Below, piece by piece: positions 19,226 through 26,952 of a stretch of DNA of 64,000 bases. Location of the stretch: the NCBI RefSeq assembly GCF_024652905.1, contig NZ_CP102428.1:818501-882500 (forward strand). Reading direction: 5' to 3'. The DNA comes from Pseudomonas oryzihabitans. Lineage in GTDB: Bacteria; Pseudomonadota; Gammaproteobacteria; Pseudomonadales; Pseudomonadaceae. Every line of letters starts with the position of its first letter. Positions within the stretch are counted from its first letter, which is position 1. A program made the translations under genes and the position numbers. The notes beneath the pieces were generated by a model. It did not search any database. It was not told the DNA's origin and saw only the letters and a list, made by a program, of their open reading frames with translations.

Positions 19226-19962
19226 CGCTTGGCCTCCCGCACGCCGACGTGATAGCGCCGTTCCAGGGCCCCGAGGATGGCGTTGGTCACGGCGGTGATG
19301 AGCAGATAGATGACGCCGGCGACGATCAGGAAGTAGAACAGCTTGAAGGTGCCCTTGCCGGCTTCCTGGGAGGCGCGGACCAGATCGGCCAGGCCGATGA
19401 TGGAGACCAGCGCGGTGGCCTTGAGCAGCACCTGCCAGTTGTTGCCGATACCGGGCAGGGCGAATCTCATCATCTGCGGGAAGGTGATCAGGGTGAAGGT
19501 CTGCCAGCGGGTCAGGCCATAGGCCACGGCAGCCTCGCCCTGACCGCGCGGTACGGCGAGGATGGCGCCGCGAAAGGTCTCGGTGAAGTAGGCGCCGTAG
19601 ATGAAACCGAGGGTGGCGATACCGGCGGCCATGGGATCGATGTCGATGTAATCCCAACCCATGTAGTCGGTGAGGGCGCCCAGCCAGTTCTGCAGGCTGT
19701 AGAAGATCAGCAGCATCAACACCAGATCGGGCACGCCACGGATCAGGGTGGTGTAGCTCTGGGCAATGAAGCGCAGGGGGGCGAGGCGCGACAGCTTGGC
19801 CGAGGCGCCGAGCAGGCCGAGGATGACCGCCACCACCAGCGCGAAGCCGGCGAGCTTGAGGGTCGTCAGGGTGCCTTCCAGGATCAGCGGGCCGTAGCCA
19901 TGCAGGCTGAGCGTGCCCAGTCCGATGGACTGCAAGAAGGAGTCGAAGGAATTCTGCTGCAT
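19222..19962 (-). CDS. aotQ: Arginine/ornithine ABC transporter permease AotQ
   Basis: A 246-residue inner-membrane permease of the HisQ type. Transmembrane segments include LAGFALVVAVILGLLGA and FLIVAGVIYLLITAV, and the EAA loop is GQGEAAVAYGLTRWQTF. It forms the second half of the AotQM channel. The gene starts 102 bases after the aotJ stop, beyond a terminator-like hairpin, and overlaps aotM by 4 bases. Confidence 0.9.
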   Translation of the reverse strand: MQQNSFDSFLQSIGLGTLSLHGYGPLILEGTLTTLKLAGFALVVAVILGLLGASAKLSRLAPLRFIAQSYTTLIRGVPDLVLMLLIFYSLQNWLGALTDYMGWDYIDIDPMAAGIATLGFIYGAYFTETFRGAILAVPRGQGEAAVAYGLTRWQTFTLITFPQMMRFALPGIGNNWQVLLKATALVSIIGLADLVRASQEAGKGTFKLFYFLIVAGVIYLLITAVTNAILGALERRYHVGVREAKR

Positions 19963-20021
19963 GCGTCTTGGGAGAATCGCCTGGTGAGGCCGCGGGCATG
20001 GTGAGCGCCAACGGTCATACG

Positions 20022-20050
20022 TAAAACGCCCCCGGTGGCACCGGGGGCGT
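20022..20050 (-). terminator. Attenuating terminator between aotJ and aotQ
   Basis: A perfect 11-bp stem (20026-20036 with 20040-20050, core GCCCCCGGT/ACCGGGGGC) with a 3-base loop, followed on the minus strand by GTTTTAC. It lies directly after the aotJ stop codon. In ABC importers such hairpins let the binding protein be made in excess over the membrane parts, by partial termination or by protecting the upstream mRNA. Confidence 0.7.
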
Positions 20051-20064
20051 CTGCCGAGCGAACC

Positions 20065-20844
20065 TTACTTGGGATCGTAGAGGTTCAGGTCGCCGAAGTA
20101 CTTCTTCTGGATCTTGTCATAGGTACCGTCGGCGTGGATGGCCGCGATGCCCTTGTTGACGAAGGTCTTGAACTCGTCGTTGCCCTTGCGGATACCGACG
20201 GCGGTATCGGCCGGCAGCAGCTCGTCGTGGATGGCGGTGTTGACGTAGCCCTTGCCCTGGGGCGACTTCATGAAGCCACCCTCGGCCTGCAGCATGTCCT
20301 GCATGGCGACGTCGATACGGCCCGACACCAGGTCGGCATAGACCTGATCCTGGTTCTGGTAGCTCTGGACGTTGACGCCGTTGGGCGCCAGCTTCTGCTT
20401 GGCGAAGGTTTCCTGGATGGTGCCCTGCTGCACGCCGACGGTCTTGCCCTTCAGGCTTTCCGGAGTGGCCTGCAGGTTGGAGCCTTCCTTGACGACCATG
20501 GAGGAGGGACCCGACCACAGCAGGTCGGAGAAGTCGATCTGTTCGGCACGGGCCGGGGTCTTGGTCAGCGAGGACAGGATGCCGTCGAACTTGCGTGCCC
20601 GCAGGCCGGGGATCAGGCCGTCGAAGTCACTCACCACCCACTTGCACTTCACTTCCAGCTTTTCGCAGATGGCGTTGCCCAGTTCGATGTCGAAGCCGAC
20701 AAAGCTACCATCGGCGGCCTGGGATTCGAAAGGCGGGTAGGTGGTGTCCACACCGAAGCGGATCTCTTTCCATTCCTTGGCCATCGCCGAACCGGCGGCC
20801 AGACACAGGGCGAGCGCAGAGAGAGTCAGCCAGCTTTTTTTCAT
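20065..20844 (-). CDS. aotJ: Arginine/ornithine periplasmic binding protein AotJ
   Basis: A 259-residue periplasmic solute-binding protein. The Sec signal is MKKSWLTLSALALCLAAGSAMA, cleaved before KEWKEIRFG. Family 3 (lysine-arginine-ornithine) marks are DTTYPPFESQAADGSFVGFDIEL, DGLIPGLRARKFD and GVQQGTIQE. It delivers arginine/ornithine to AotQM. The start at 20844 is fixed by the signal peptide; the open frame extends 57 codons further without meaning. Expression in P. aeruginosa depends on ArgR; no clear ArgR half-sites were found upstream here. Confidence 0.92.
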   Translation of the reverse strand: MKKSWLTLSALALCLAAGSAMAKEWKEIRFGVDTTYPPFESQAADGSFVGFDIELGNAICEKLEVKCKWVVSDFDGLIPGLRARKFDGILSSLTKTPARAEQIDFSDLLWSGPSSMVVKEGSNLQATPESLKGKTVGVQQGTIQETFAKQKLAPNGVNVQSYQNQDQVYADLVSGRIDVAMQDMLQAEGGFMKSPQGKGYVNTAIHDELLPADTAVGIRKGNDEFKTFVNKGIAAIHADGTYDKIQKKYFGDLNLYDPK

Positions 20845-21194
20845 GTCGGATCCTAGTGCGAATGTGGATGAAATCATGGCGCCAGTACGACGCCCGTGCC
20901 CTCGCGGGAGCAATAAGCTTACCAGTCGGCGAAGATCGTCCCAAATCTGTACGCGGTTGCCGCGTTGGTTACATCCTGTCGCAGCCGACCCAGCCGAGCG
21001 GCGCGCATTATGCACCGGAAAGGCGCGGCTTTCCTGCCCAGGGCGGACGAACGCACCGCTTTGGGTCTAAAAAGATACGCCTGCGCCAAAGGTGGGCAGA
21101 AAGGTAGCAGAAGAGCCGGCTCGATGAGCGGTCGTATCGGTTCGGTAGCAATCATTCGCCGTGGCTGGGTGTAAAGGAAACGGGAGCAAAAACA
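20845..21194. other. Divergent intergenic region (350 bases) between aotJ and a GNAT gene
   Basis: No credible gene was seen. It must hold the aot promoter (minus strand) and the promoter of the acetyltransferase gene (plus strand). A TTGGGA...TAAGCT pair with 17-base spacing exists on the minus strand but is a poor match, and a search by eye for TGTCGC-type ArgR half-sites gave only one incomplete copy near 20973. Confidence 0.3.
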
Positions 21195-21632
21195 ATGGCC
21201 GTTCGGGGCAAGGCTGTGCAGCTGGCCAGGGTTCACCAGGCGAGCGTTGATCAGGCGGCAGCGGTGGCCCAGGGTTTCCAGGCGTTTGTCAGCGCTCAGC
21301 ACCCGCAGTTGGCCGATGAGTCGGCCGACGTCCCGCTACAGCTGGTCATCATCGAGGATTCCCGAGTCATTGCCGGCCTCTTGGGGCGAGTGTTCTGGCA
21401 GGGTCTGGAGATCGAGGTGCTCTGGGTGGATGAGGGGCATCGCCAGCGTGGATTGGGTCGGCAACTCCTGCAGCAGGCGGAAGCCAAGGCACGCGCCCAG
21501 GGTGCTCAGGTCGCGTATCTGCGCACTGCCCAGGCGGCAGCCTTCTATGAGCGGTGTGGCTACCAACACTGTGGCTATCTGCCGCGACCGCTGGGAGCGG
21601 GGTTGCACAGCTACCACAAGGCCCTGGGCTAG
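21195..21632 (+). CDS. GNAT-family N-acetyltransferase
   Basis: A 145-residue acetyltransferase. The acetyl-CoA pyrophosphate loop (motif A) is RQRGLGRQLL near residue 84-93, preceded by the core strand EIEVLWVDEGH and followed by AAAFYERCGYQHCGYL, the motif B region. The ATG follows GGGAGC with 6 bases spacing. The acceptor is unknown; the ending resembles small-molecule or peptide acetyltransferases rather than RimI. It is followed 3 bases later by a membrane protein gene, so they are likely cotranscribed. Confidence 0.75.
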   Translation: MAVRGKAVQLARVHQASVDQAAAVAQGFQAFVSAQHPQLADESADVPLQLVIIEDSRVIAGLLGRVFWQGLEIEVLWVDEGHRQRGLGRQLLQQAEAKARAQGAQVAYLRTAQAAAFYERCGYQHCGYLPRPLGAGLHSYHKALG

Positions 21633-21635
21633 CCG

Positions 21636-22121
21636 GTGGCGCGAGGCCTGGGCAGGCTATTGGCGCTGATCGCCCTGGCCGCGCTCTATGGGGCGCTGCA
21701 TGACCAGCTCAGCTACCGCATAGGTCCGGACTACTTCCACTGCCTGAAATTTCCGCAGTTCGGTTTGCTCGACACCGATGTGGCGCCGCGCTGGCGAGCG
21801 GCGAGGGTCGGCCTGCAGGCCGGCGCGGTGGCAGGCCTGCCGCTGGGTCTGGCGCTGCTCTGGCTGGCGCGCGGGCGTGCTGCCATGGAGCGCTATCTCT
21901 GGCGCGGCAGCGCGGCCGTCCTGTTCGGAGCCTTGAGCTTCGCCTTTCTGGGCCTGGGCCTGGGCTGGCTCGTCCTGGAACTAGGCAGCATGCAGCGGGT
22001 TCCTGCCTGCGTGCAGGACAGCCGTGGCTTCCTGCTGGCGGCCTGGATGCACGATGGCAGCTACCTGGGCGCCTTGCTAGGATTGCTGGTGTTCGCCTGG
22101 CGCAACCGGCGGCGTCGCTGA
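21636..22121 (+). CDS. Four-helix inner-membrane protein of unknown function
   Basis: A 161-residue hydrophobic protein with about four transmembrane segments (LLALIALAALYGALH, VGLQAGAVAGLPLGLALLWL, GALSFAFLGLGLGWLV, GSYLGALLGLLVFAW). The segment LHDQLSYRIGPDYFHCLKF recalls a family of uncharacterised membrane proteins with an HDQ-SY-PEYF pattern. The start is GTG, 3 bases after the acetyltransferase stop. Its 3' end overlaps the convergent FUSC gene by 61 bases, an unusually long overlap; both ends look real because each carries a basic tail. Confidence 0.6.
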   Translation: MARGLGRLLALIALAALYGALHDQLSYRIGPDYFHCLKFPQFGLLDTDVAPRWRAARVGLQAGAVAGLPLGLALLWLARGRAAMERYLWRGSAAVLFGALSFAFLGLGLGWLVLELGSMQRVPACVQDSRGFLLAAWMHDGSYLGALLGLLVFAWRNRRRR

Positions 22122-23164
22122 AGGCGGGCGAGTCCTCGTTCGACGCCCGCTTCCAGCGCCAGGAACAGCAGGGCAACCGCACCGCCCAGCAGGGTGCTGC
22201 CGATCCGTTCCCAGGCGATGCTCGCCTCGGGGGCGCCGGCCAGGGCGACCATCAGCACCGTGGTGCCGGTGATGAACAGCGTCTGCAGCGAGTAGCGCCC
22301 GTCCTGCAGCAGATAGGCGCCCGCCGCGCACAGCAGGCAGGCACCGGCCAGGACGGCGGGCGTATCGTCGAGCCAGACCACCGCGCCCGCCAGCAGGCAG
22401 CCGGCCAGGGTGCCGCCCAGCCGACCCAGGCCGCGCCGCCAGGTGTCGCCCAGTCGCGGCTTGAGCACCAGCAGGGCGGTCATGGGCGCCCAGTAGCCGT
22501 GGCCGTAGTCGAGCAGGCCGGTCAGGGTCTGGCAGAGGGCGACCACGGCGGCCGCATAGAAGCCGTAGCGGCCGAGCCGTAACCTGTCGGCGAACAGGGC
22601 TACCACTTCCCAGAGATGGGCCTTCAGGGAGCCGGTGCGCAGCCGCCACTGGGAGCGGTAGAGGGCCTTTTGCACCAGGGCGAAAAGCAGCAGTTGCAGC
22701 AGCCCACCGCCGAGCACCAGGCCGCCCCGCAGCAAGGCTTGCTGCAGATCACCGGGAAAGCCACCAGCGACCAGCAGGGCCACCGTCCACTGCTGGGTGA
22801 TCCACCAGGGGCCGTTGCCGACGGCGAACAGCCAGGCGCAGCAGGCGGCCCAGAGGGCGCCGGCCATGACCAGCGCCGGCAGCTGATGGCCCAGCAGAGA
22901 GCCAACCACGGCAGAAAAGGCCATCCCCAGCGCCGCCACCAGCATGGGCGCCAAGGGTTCTGCGGCAAAGCTCTTGTAGGCGCCGAAGCCTACGGTATAG
23001 GCGCCACCCAGGGCTACCACGCAAGGCAGCCAAGCCCCCGTCCACCAGCCGGCAAGCAGGATCGCCGCCAAGGCCGGGAGGCAAGCGAGCGCCAAGGCCC
23101 AGCGGGGTTCCTGCGGCGCGCCTATGGCACCATCGGCTACCGGTGGCGGTGCCTGGCCGGTCAT
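22061..23164 (-). CDS. FUSC/aromatic-acid-exporter-type inner-membrane protein
   Basis: A 367-residue membrane protein with two blocks of about five to six hydrophobic segments separated by a soluble stretch near 190-205. The second block, with HGYWAPMTALLVLKPRLGDTWRRGLGRLGGTLAG, matches the FUSC (fusaric acid resistance-like) pattern PxxxxTRxxxRxxGTxxG. Such proteins are thought to export aromatic or weak acids. It starts 3 bases after the ligase stop and is probably part of that operon. The N-terminus is rich in proline and alanine. The substrate is unknown. Confidence 0.7.
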   Translation of the reverse strand: MTGQAPPPVADGAIGAPQEPRWALALACLPALAAILLAGWWTGAWLPCVVALGGAYTVGFGAYKSFAAEPLAPMLVAALGMAFSAVVGSLLGHQLPALVMAGALWAACCAWLFAVGNGPWWITQQWTVALLVAGGFPGDLQQALLRGGLVLGGGLLQLLLFALVQKALYRSQWRLRTGSLKAHLWEVVALFADRLRLGRYGFYAAAVVALCQTLTGLLDYGHGYWAPMTALLVLKPRLGDTWRRGLGRLGGTLAGCLLAGAVVWLDDTPAVLAGACLLCAAGAYLLQDGRYSLQTLFITGTTVLMVALAGAPEASIAWERIGSTLLGGAVALLFLALEAGVERGLARLQRRRRLRQANTSNPSKAPR

Positions 23165-23167
23165 CCG

Positions 23168-24889
23168 CTAGGCCAGCAGCTGCTGCAGGATGTCGAGGGT
23201 ATCGGCTTCGGCCACCGGCTTGTCGTGGCGCCAGCGCAGCATCCGCGGAAAGCGCACGGCGACGCCGCTCTTGTGGCGCTTGGACAGGGCGATGCCCTCG
23301 AAACCCAGCTCGAACACCAGGGTCGGCTCGACACTGCGTACCGGGCCGAACTTCTCCACCGTGGTGCGGCGGACGATGGCATCCACCTTGCGCATCTCCT
23401 CGTCGGTAAGCCCCGAATAGGCCTTGGCGAAGGGCACCAGGGTACGTTCGTTGCTCTCCGGCGGACCGTCCCAGACGGCGAAGGTGTAGTCGGAATAGAG
23501 ACTGGCACGCCGCCCATGGCCGCGCTGGGCATAGATGAGCACCGCATCCACCGAGAAGGGATCGACCTTCCATTTCCACCAGGTGCCCATGTCCTTGGTA
23601 CGACCGACGCCATAGAGCGAATCCTGGGCCTTGAGCATCATGCCTTCGACCCCCAGGGTGCGTGAGGCCTCGCGCTGGCGGGCGAGATCCTGCCAGTCTT
23701 TGCCGTGTAGCAGCGGCGAGGGGCGCAGCAGCGGACTGGCGCAGCGCGCCACCACCCGTTCCAGCTCGGCGCGGCGCTGACGTTGCGGCTGGCTGCGCAG
23801 GTCGTGGCCCTGCCATTCGAGCAGGTCGTAGGCGAGCAGGATGACCGGTACGTCTTCGAGGATCTTCTTGCCCAGGGTCTTGCGGCCGATGCGTTGCTGC
23901 AGCAGGGCGAAGGGCTGCACGCCGAAGGGGATGGGCGCGGCCGGATCCTGGTCATCCTGGTGCTCGCTGACCTCCTCGCTGCTGAGCAGGGTGTCGGGGG
24001 CGGCGTCTTCCTTCCAGACCACGATCTCGCCATCGATCACGGTGCCATCGGGCAGCGATTCCGCGAGGGGATGCAGTTCGGGAAAGCGATCGGTGACCAG
24101 GTCCTCGCCCCGCGACCAGATCCACAGCCGGCCGTCACGCTTGACCAGCTGGGCGCGGATGCCGTCCCACTTCCATTCCACCTGCCAGTCTTCGGCCGGA
24201 CCCAGTTGCGCCTCGAATTGCTCCACCGGCAGTTGCAGGGCATGGGCGAGAAAGAAGGGGTAGGGTTGGCCACCGCGCTGGGCGTGTTCGTCCGGACTTT
24301 CCGGGGCGACCAGGCGCGCATAGCCCTCGGCGGTGGGGCGATGGGAGAGATCGGTATAACCCACCAGGCGCTGGGCGACCCGCTTGGGATCCAGGTCCGC
24401 CAGGGTGGCCAGGGCGCGGGTCACCAGTAGCTTGGAGACACCGACGCGGAATTCGCCGGTGATCAGCTTGATGCAGACCATCAGACTCTGGCGATCCAGC
24501 TCGCCCCAGAGCGGCGGCAGGCGCTCGGCCAGCTCTTCCGGCGGCAGCCCGCGCAGGGGGAGCAGGTATTCCTCCAGCCAGAAGGCCAAGCCTTCGGCAT
24601 TGGCGGCATCGGCGGTGGGGATAAGCAGTGCCATGGTCTCGGCCAGGTCGCCGACCGCCTGGTAGCTCTCCTCGAACAGCCACTCGGGCAGGCCGGAGAG
24701 GGCCATGGTCAGCTCACGCAGCTGGCGCGTCGGCACCAGGCGCCGGGGGCGGCCGCCGGCGAGGAAGTACACCGCCCAGGCGGCATCCGCGGCCGGGGCG
24801 CTGCCGAAGTAGTCCACCAGGGCGGCCAGCTTGGCGTTGCTGGAGGTGGTGGCGTCGAGACGGCCATAGAGTTCGGCGAAGGCCTTCAT
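23168..24889 (-). CDS. ATP-dependent DNA ligase (nuclease-associated type)
   Basis: A 573-residue DNA ligase. The N-terminal DNA-binding domain is about 1-200. The adenylation motif I is EWKWDGIRAQL, with the lysine that takes AMP; motif III is GTVIDGEIVVW, and the OB-fold has WWKWKVDP (motif V) and the C-terminal VRFPRMLRWR (motif VI). The organisation matches the ATP-dependent ligase found beside an MPE-type nuclease and Lhr helicases in many bacteria, and linked to cisplatin damage responses. The ATG overlaps the nuclease stop as ATGA, so the two are translationally coupled. It is distinct from LigD and from NAD-dependent LigA. Confidence 0.9.
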   Translation of the reverse strand: MKAFAELYGRLDATTSSNAKLAALVDYFGSAPAADAAWAVYFLAGGRPRRLVPTRQLRELTMALSGLPEWLFEESYQAVGDLAETMALLIPTADAANAEGLAFWLEEYLLPLRGLPPEELAERLPPLWGELDRQSLMVCIKLITGEFRVGVSKLLVTRALATLADLDPKRVAQRLVGYTDLSHRPTAEGYARLVAPESPDEHAQRGGQPYPFFLAHALQLPVEQFEAQLGPAEDWQVEWKWDGIRAQLVKRDGRLWIWSRGEDLVTDRFPELHPLAESLPDGTVIDGEIVVWKEDAAPDTLLSSEEVSEHQDDQDPAAPIPFGVQPFALLQQRIGRKTLGKKILEDVPVILLAYDLLEWQGHDLRSQPQRQRRAELERVVARCASPLLRPSPLLHGKDWQDLARQREASRTLGVEGMMLKAQDSLYGVGRTKDMGTWWKWKVDPFSVDAVLIYAQRGHGRRASLYSDYTFAVWDGPPESNERTLVPFAKAYSGLTDEEMRKVDAIVRRTTVEKFGPVRSVEPTLVFELGFEGIALSKRHKSGVAVRFPRMLRWRHDKPVAEADTLDILQQLLA

Positions 24890-25905
24890 GCCTGGGCCTC
24901 CGTGGCGACGGGGGTGTCGTCTTCCTCACCGTATTCGGTGGTGAAGCCCTGGGCGTCCAGACCTTGATCGCGCAGATAGCGCACCAGGGTGGCCACCGAA
25001 CCATGGGTGACCATCACCCGCTCGGCGCCAGTCTGCTCAATGGCCCACAGCAGGCCCGGCCAGTCAGCGTGGTCGGAGAGCACGAAGCCACGATCCACTC
25101 CGCGCCGACGGCGGGTGCCGCGCAACATCATCCAGCCGCTGGCGAAGGCGTCGCTGTGCTCGCCGAAGCGGCGGATCCAGGTGCTGCCGCCGGCCGAGGG
25201 CGGGGCGATGATCAGCGCCTGGCGCAACGTGGGGTCGCTCTTCTTGAAGTCGCCGGCATAGTGGGTCTCGGGGATGCGAATCCCGGCCTCGCGATAGACC
25301 CGGTTCAGGGGTTCCACCGCGCCATGGGCGAGGATGGGGCCGATCTCCGGATCCAGGCCGTGCAGGAGCCGCTGCGCCTTGCCGAAGGCATAGCTGTAGA
25401 GGACGCTGGCCAGTCCCTGGGCCTGGTTGGCGCGCCACCATTCATTGACCTCGGCGAAGATCTCCGCCTGGGGTCGCCAGCGATAGATCGGCAAGCCAAA
25501 GGTGGATTCGGTGATGAAGGTATGGCAGCGCACCGGCTCGAAGGGGGTGCAGGTGCCATCGGGCTCCACCTTGTAATCACCCGAGGCCACCCAGACCTCG
25601 CCACGGTATTCCAGGCGCACTTGCGCCGAGCCCAGCACATGGCCGGCCGGATGGAAGCTCAGCTTGACCCCGTGGTGGTCGATGACCTCGCCGTATTCCA
25701 GGGTCTGGAGGTTGATGTCGGCCCCCAGCCGGGCGCGCAGGATGCCGGCACTGCCCGAGGTGGCGAGATAGTGACCGTTGCCTACCCGGGCATGGTCGCC
25801 GTGGCCATGGGTGATGACCGAACGTTCCACCGGATGCCAGGGATCGATGTAGAAGTCGCCGGGCGGGCAGTAGAGGCCGTCCGGGCGGGCGATGACGAGG
25901 TCCAT
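24886..25905 (-). CDS. Ligase-associated metallo-beta-lactamase nuclease (MPE type)
   Basis: A 339-residue metallo-beta-lactamase-fold nuclease of the CPSF/SNM1 class (also called ligase-associated DNA exonuclease or MPE). The metal motif HxHxDH is THGHGDHA near residues 32-39, with further ligands in SFHPAGHVLGSAQV, ASGDYKVE and LSDHADWPG. Family members are manganese-dependent single-strand DNA nucleases acting with the partner ligase in repair. It is first of the nuclease-ligase-FUSC unit and starts 61 bases after cobA, which may also read into it. Confidence 0.88.
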   Translation of the reverse strand: MDLVIARPDGLYCPPGDFYIDPWHPVERSVITHGHGDHARVGNGHYLATSGSAGILRARLGADINLQTLEYGEVIDHHGVKLSFHPAGHVLGSAQVRLEYRGEVWVASGDYKVEPDGTCTPFEPVRCHTFITESTFGLPIYRWRPQAEIFAEVNEWWRANQAQGLASVLYSYAFGKAQRLLHGLDPEIGPILAHGAVEPLNRVYREAGIRIPETHYAGDFKKSDPTLRQALIIAPPSAGGSTWIRRFGEHSDAFASGWMMLRGTRRRRGVDRGFVLSDHADWPGLLWAIEQTGAERVMVTHGSVATLVRYLRDQGLDAQGFTTEYGEEDDTPVATEAQA

Positions 25906-25966
25906 GGGCGCCGCTCTGCTGGGGGATTACCCATAGGAACGGCGGCGGGGTGCCTGAGTTCGCCGC

Positions 25967-26713
25967 TCAGGCCTGGGCGGCGAAGCTCAGCGCCTGTTGC
26001 AGAGCCGCCTGGCCCACCACCTCGCCGATCACCAGGATCGCCGGACTGCGCAACTGGAAGAGGGCGGCGTCCACCTGCAGGTCCTGCAGGGTCGAGCGGC
26101 ACTCGCGTTGGCTGGGCAGGGAGGCGTTCTCGATCATGGCCACGGGGGTGGTCAGCGCGAGACCACCATCCAGCAGACCCTGCTGAATCTCGGCCAGACG
26201 CGCCACGCCCATGTAGACCACCAGGGTAGTGCCAGTGGCCGCCAGGGCGGGCCAGTTGGGCGCGCTGTCGTCCTGGGTGTGGGCGGTGACCAGGGTAACG
26301 CCGCGGGCCACGCCCCTCAGGGTCAGGGAGATGCCGCAGGCGGTGGCGCCGGCCAGGCCGGCAGTGATGCCATTGACGATCTCGCTGCTGACGCCGCGGG
26401 CGGCCAGCCATTCGGCTTCCTCGCCAGCACGCCCGAAGATACAGGGATCGCCACCCTTGAGCCGGGCCACGCAACGGCCCTGGCGGGCGTAGCGCAGCAT
26501 CAGCCGGTGGATGAAGGCCTGTGGCGTGGAGCGGCAGCCGCCGCGCTTGCCGACGCGGATCACCCGGGCGGCCGGGCAGTGTTCGAGCACCGCCGGATTG
26601 ACCAGGTCATCGATCATCACCACCTCGGCCTCGCCCAGGGCGCGTACCGCCTTGAGGGTCAGCAACTCGGGATCGCCGGGGCCGGCGCCGATCAACCAGA
26701 CTTTCCCGCTCAT
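25967..26713 (-). CDS. cobA: Uroporphyrinogen-III C-methyltransferase CobA
   Basis: A 248-residue SAM-dependent methyltransferase that makes precorrin-2 from uroporphyrinogen III, for sirohaem (nitrite and sulfite reductase) and cobalamin. Marks are the N-terminal VWLIGAGPGDPELLTLKA, YARQGRCVARLKGGDPCIFGR, EIVNGITAGLAGATACGISLT and VVYMGVARL. It lacks the CysG N-terminal dehydrogenase/ferrochelatase part. The ATG at 26713 follows GAGAGG. In P. aeruginosa cobA follows nirBD; here it stands alone behind its own sigma-54 promoter and an ANTAR-type attenuator, which supports a job in nitrate assimilation. Confidence 0.92.
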   Translation of the reverse strand: MSGKVWLIGAGPGDPELLTLKAVRALGEAEVVMIDDLVNPAVLEHCPAARVIRVGKRGGCRSTPQAFIHRLMLRYARQGRCVARLKGGDPCIFGRAGEEAEWLAARGVSSEIVNGITAGLAGATACGISLTLRGVARGVTLVTAHTQDDSAPNWPALAATGTTLVVYMGVARLAEIQQGLLDGGLALTTPVAMIENASLPSQRECRSTLQDLQVDAALFQLRSPAILVIGEVVGQAALQQALSFAAQA

Positions 26714-26751
26714 GTAGTGACCTCTCGTAGTCAGGGTGGCGACTGTAACGC

Positions 26752-26791
26752 AAAAAAAAGGCGTCCCGCTGCAAGCAGCTGGGACGCCTTT
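26752..26791 (-). terminator. Attenuator terminator in the cobA leader
   Basis: A perfect 11-bp stem (26757-26767 with 26781-26791; AAAGGCGTCCC/GGGACGCCTTT on the minus strand) around a 13-base loop, followed by eight U on the minus strand (A run 26752-26759). It lies 38 bases before the cobA ATG and downstream of the predicted sigma-54 start, so cobA is expressed only when transcription passes it. It can also end the nrt transcript. Confidence 0.88.
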
Positions 26792-26827
26792 GTCCAAAGG
26801 GTCTTTCCTCGCCGTTGAAGAAAGACC
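26782..26827 (-). promoter_or_regulatory. ANTAR-type two-hexaloop antiterminator RNA, cobA leader
   Basis: On the minus strand, hairpin 1 (26800-26827) has an 11-bp stem with one G-U pair and the hexaloop AACGGC. Hairpin 2 (26782-26795) has the stem GGAC/GTCC and the hexaloop AAAGGC. Both loops have A at position 1 and G at position 4, the ANTAR recognition pattern. Four bases separate the hairpins. Hairpin 2 shares ten bases with the 5' arm of the terminator, so the two structures exclude each other. The NIT-ANTAR protein encoded at 30389-31633 is the obvious ligand. Confidence 0.8.
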
Positions 26828-26844
26828 GCTGATAGCTAGCAGGG

Positions 26845-26860
26845 TGCACGCTTCATGCCA
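26845..26860 (-). promoter_or_regulatory. Sigma-54 promoter for cobA
   Basis: The minus strand reads TGGCATGAAGCGTGCA from 26860 to 26845: the -24 GG and -12 GC are separated by exactly 10 bases, and TGGCAT fits the -24 consensus; GTGCA differs from TTGCA by one base. The predicted start is near 26834, 7 bases before antiterminator hairpin 1. Confidence 0.65.
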
Positions 26861-26913
26861 GCTGCCGCCTGCCCGCATTCTGCGGTGATCCGAGCCGATA
26901 GCCACCGACGGCT

Positions 26914-26948
26914 GCCCCCTTTCGAGGCGGTGTGCCTCGAAAGGGGGC
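26914..26948 (-). terminator. 15-bp hairpin after the nrt operon
   Basis: A perfect 15-bp stem (26914-26928 with 26934-26948, arms GCCCCCTTTCGAGGC) and a 5-base loop begins 5 bases after the stop codon of the ATPase gene. It has no U tract, so it may stabilise the mRNA 3' end or end transcription weakly ahead of the cobA promoter. Confidence 0.6.
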
Positions 26949-26952
26949 GCGA

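Noticed and set aside
18515-20011. A single 498-codon minus-strand frame covering aotM and part of aotQ
   Set aside because: The upstream half is the wrong frame of aotQ; the true AotM start is the ATGA overlap at 19225, which gives the family length.
20845-21000. ArgR sites upstream of aotJ
   Set aside because: Only one TGTCGC-like half-site was seen, without the AA at the expected distance or a second copy.
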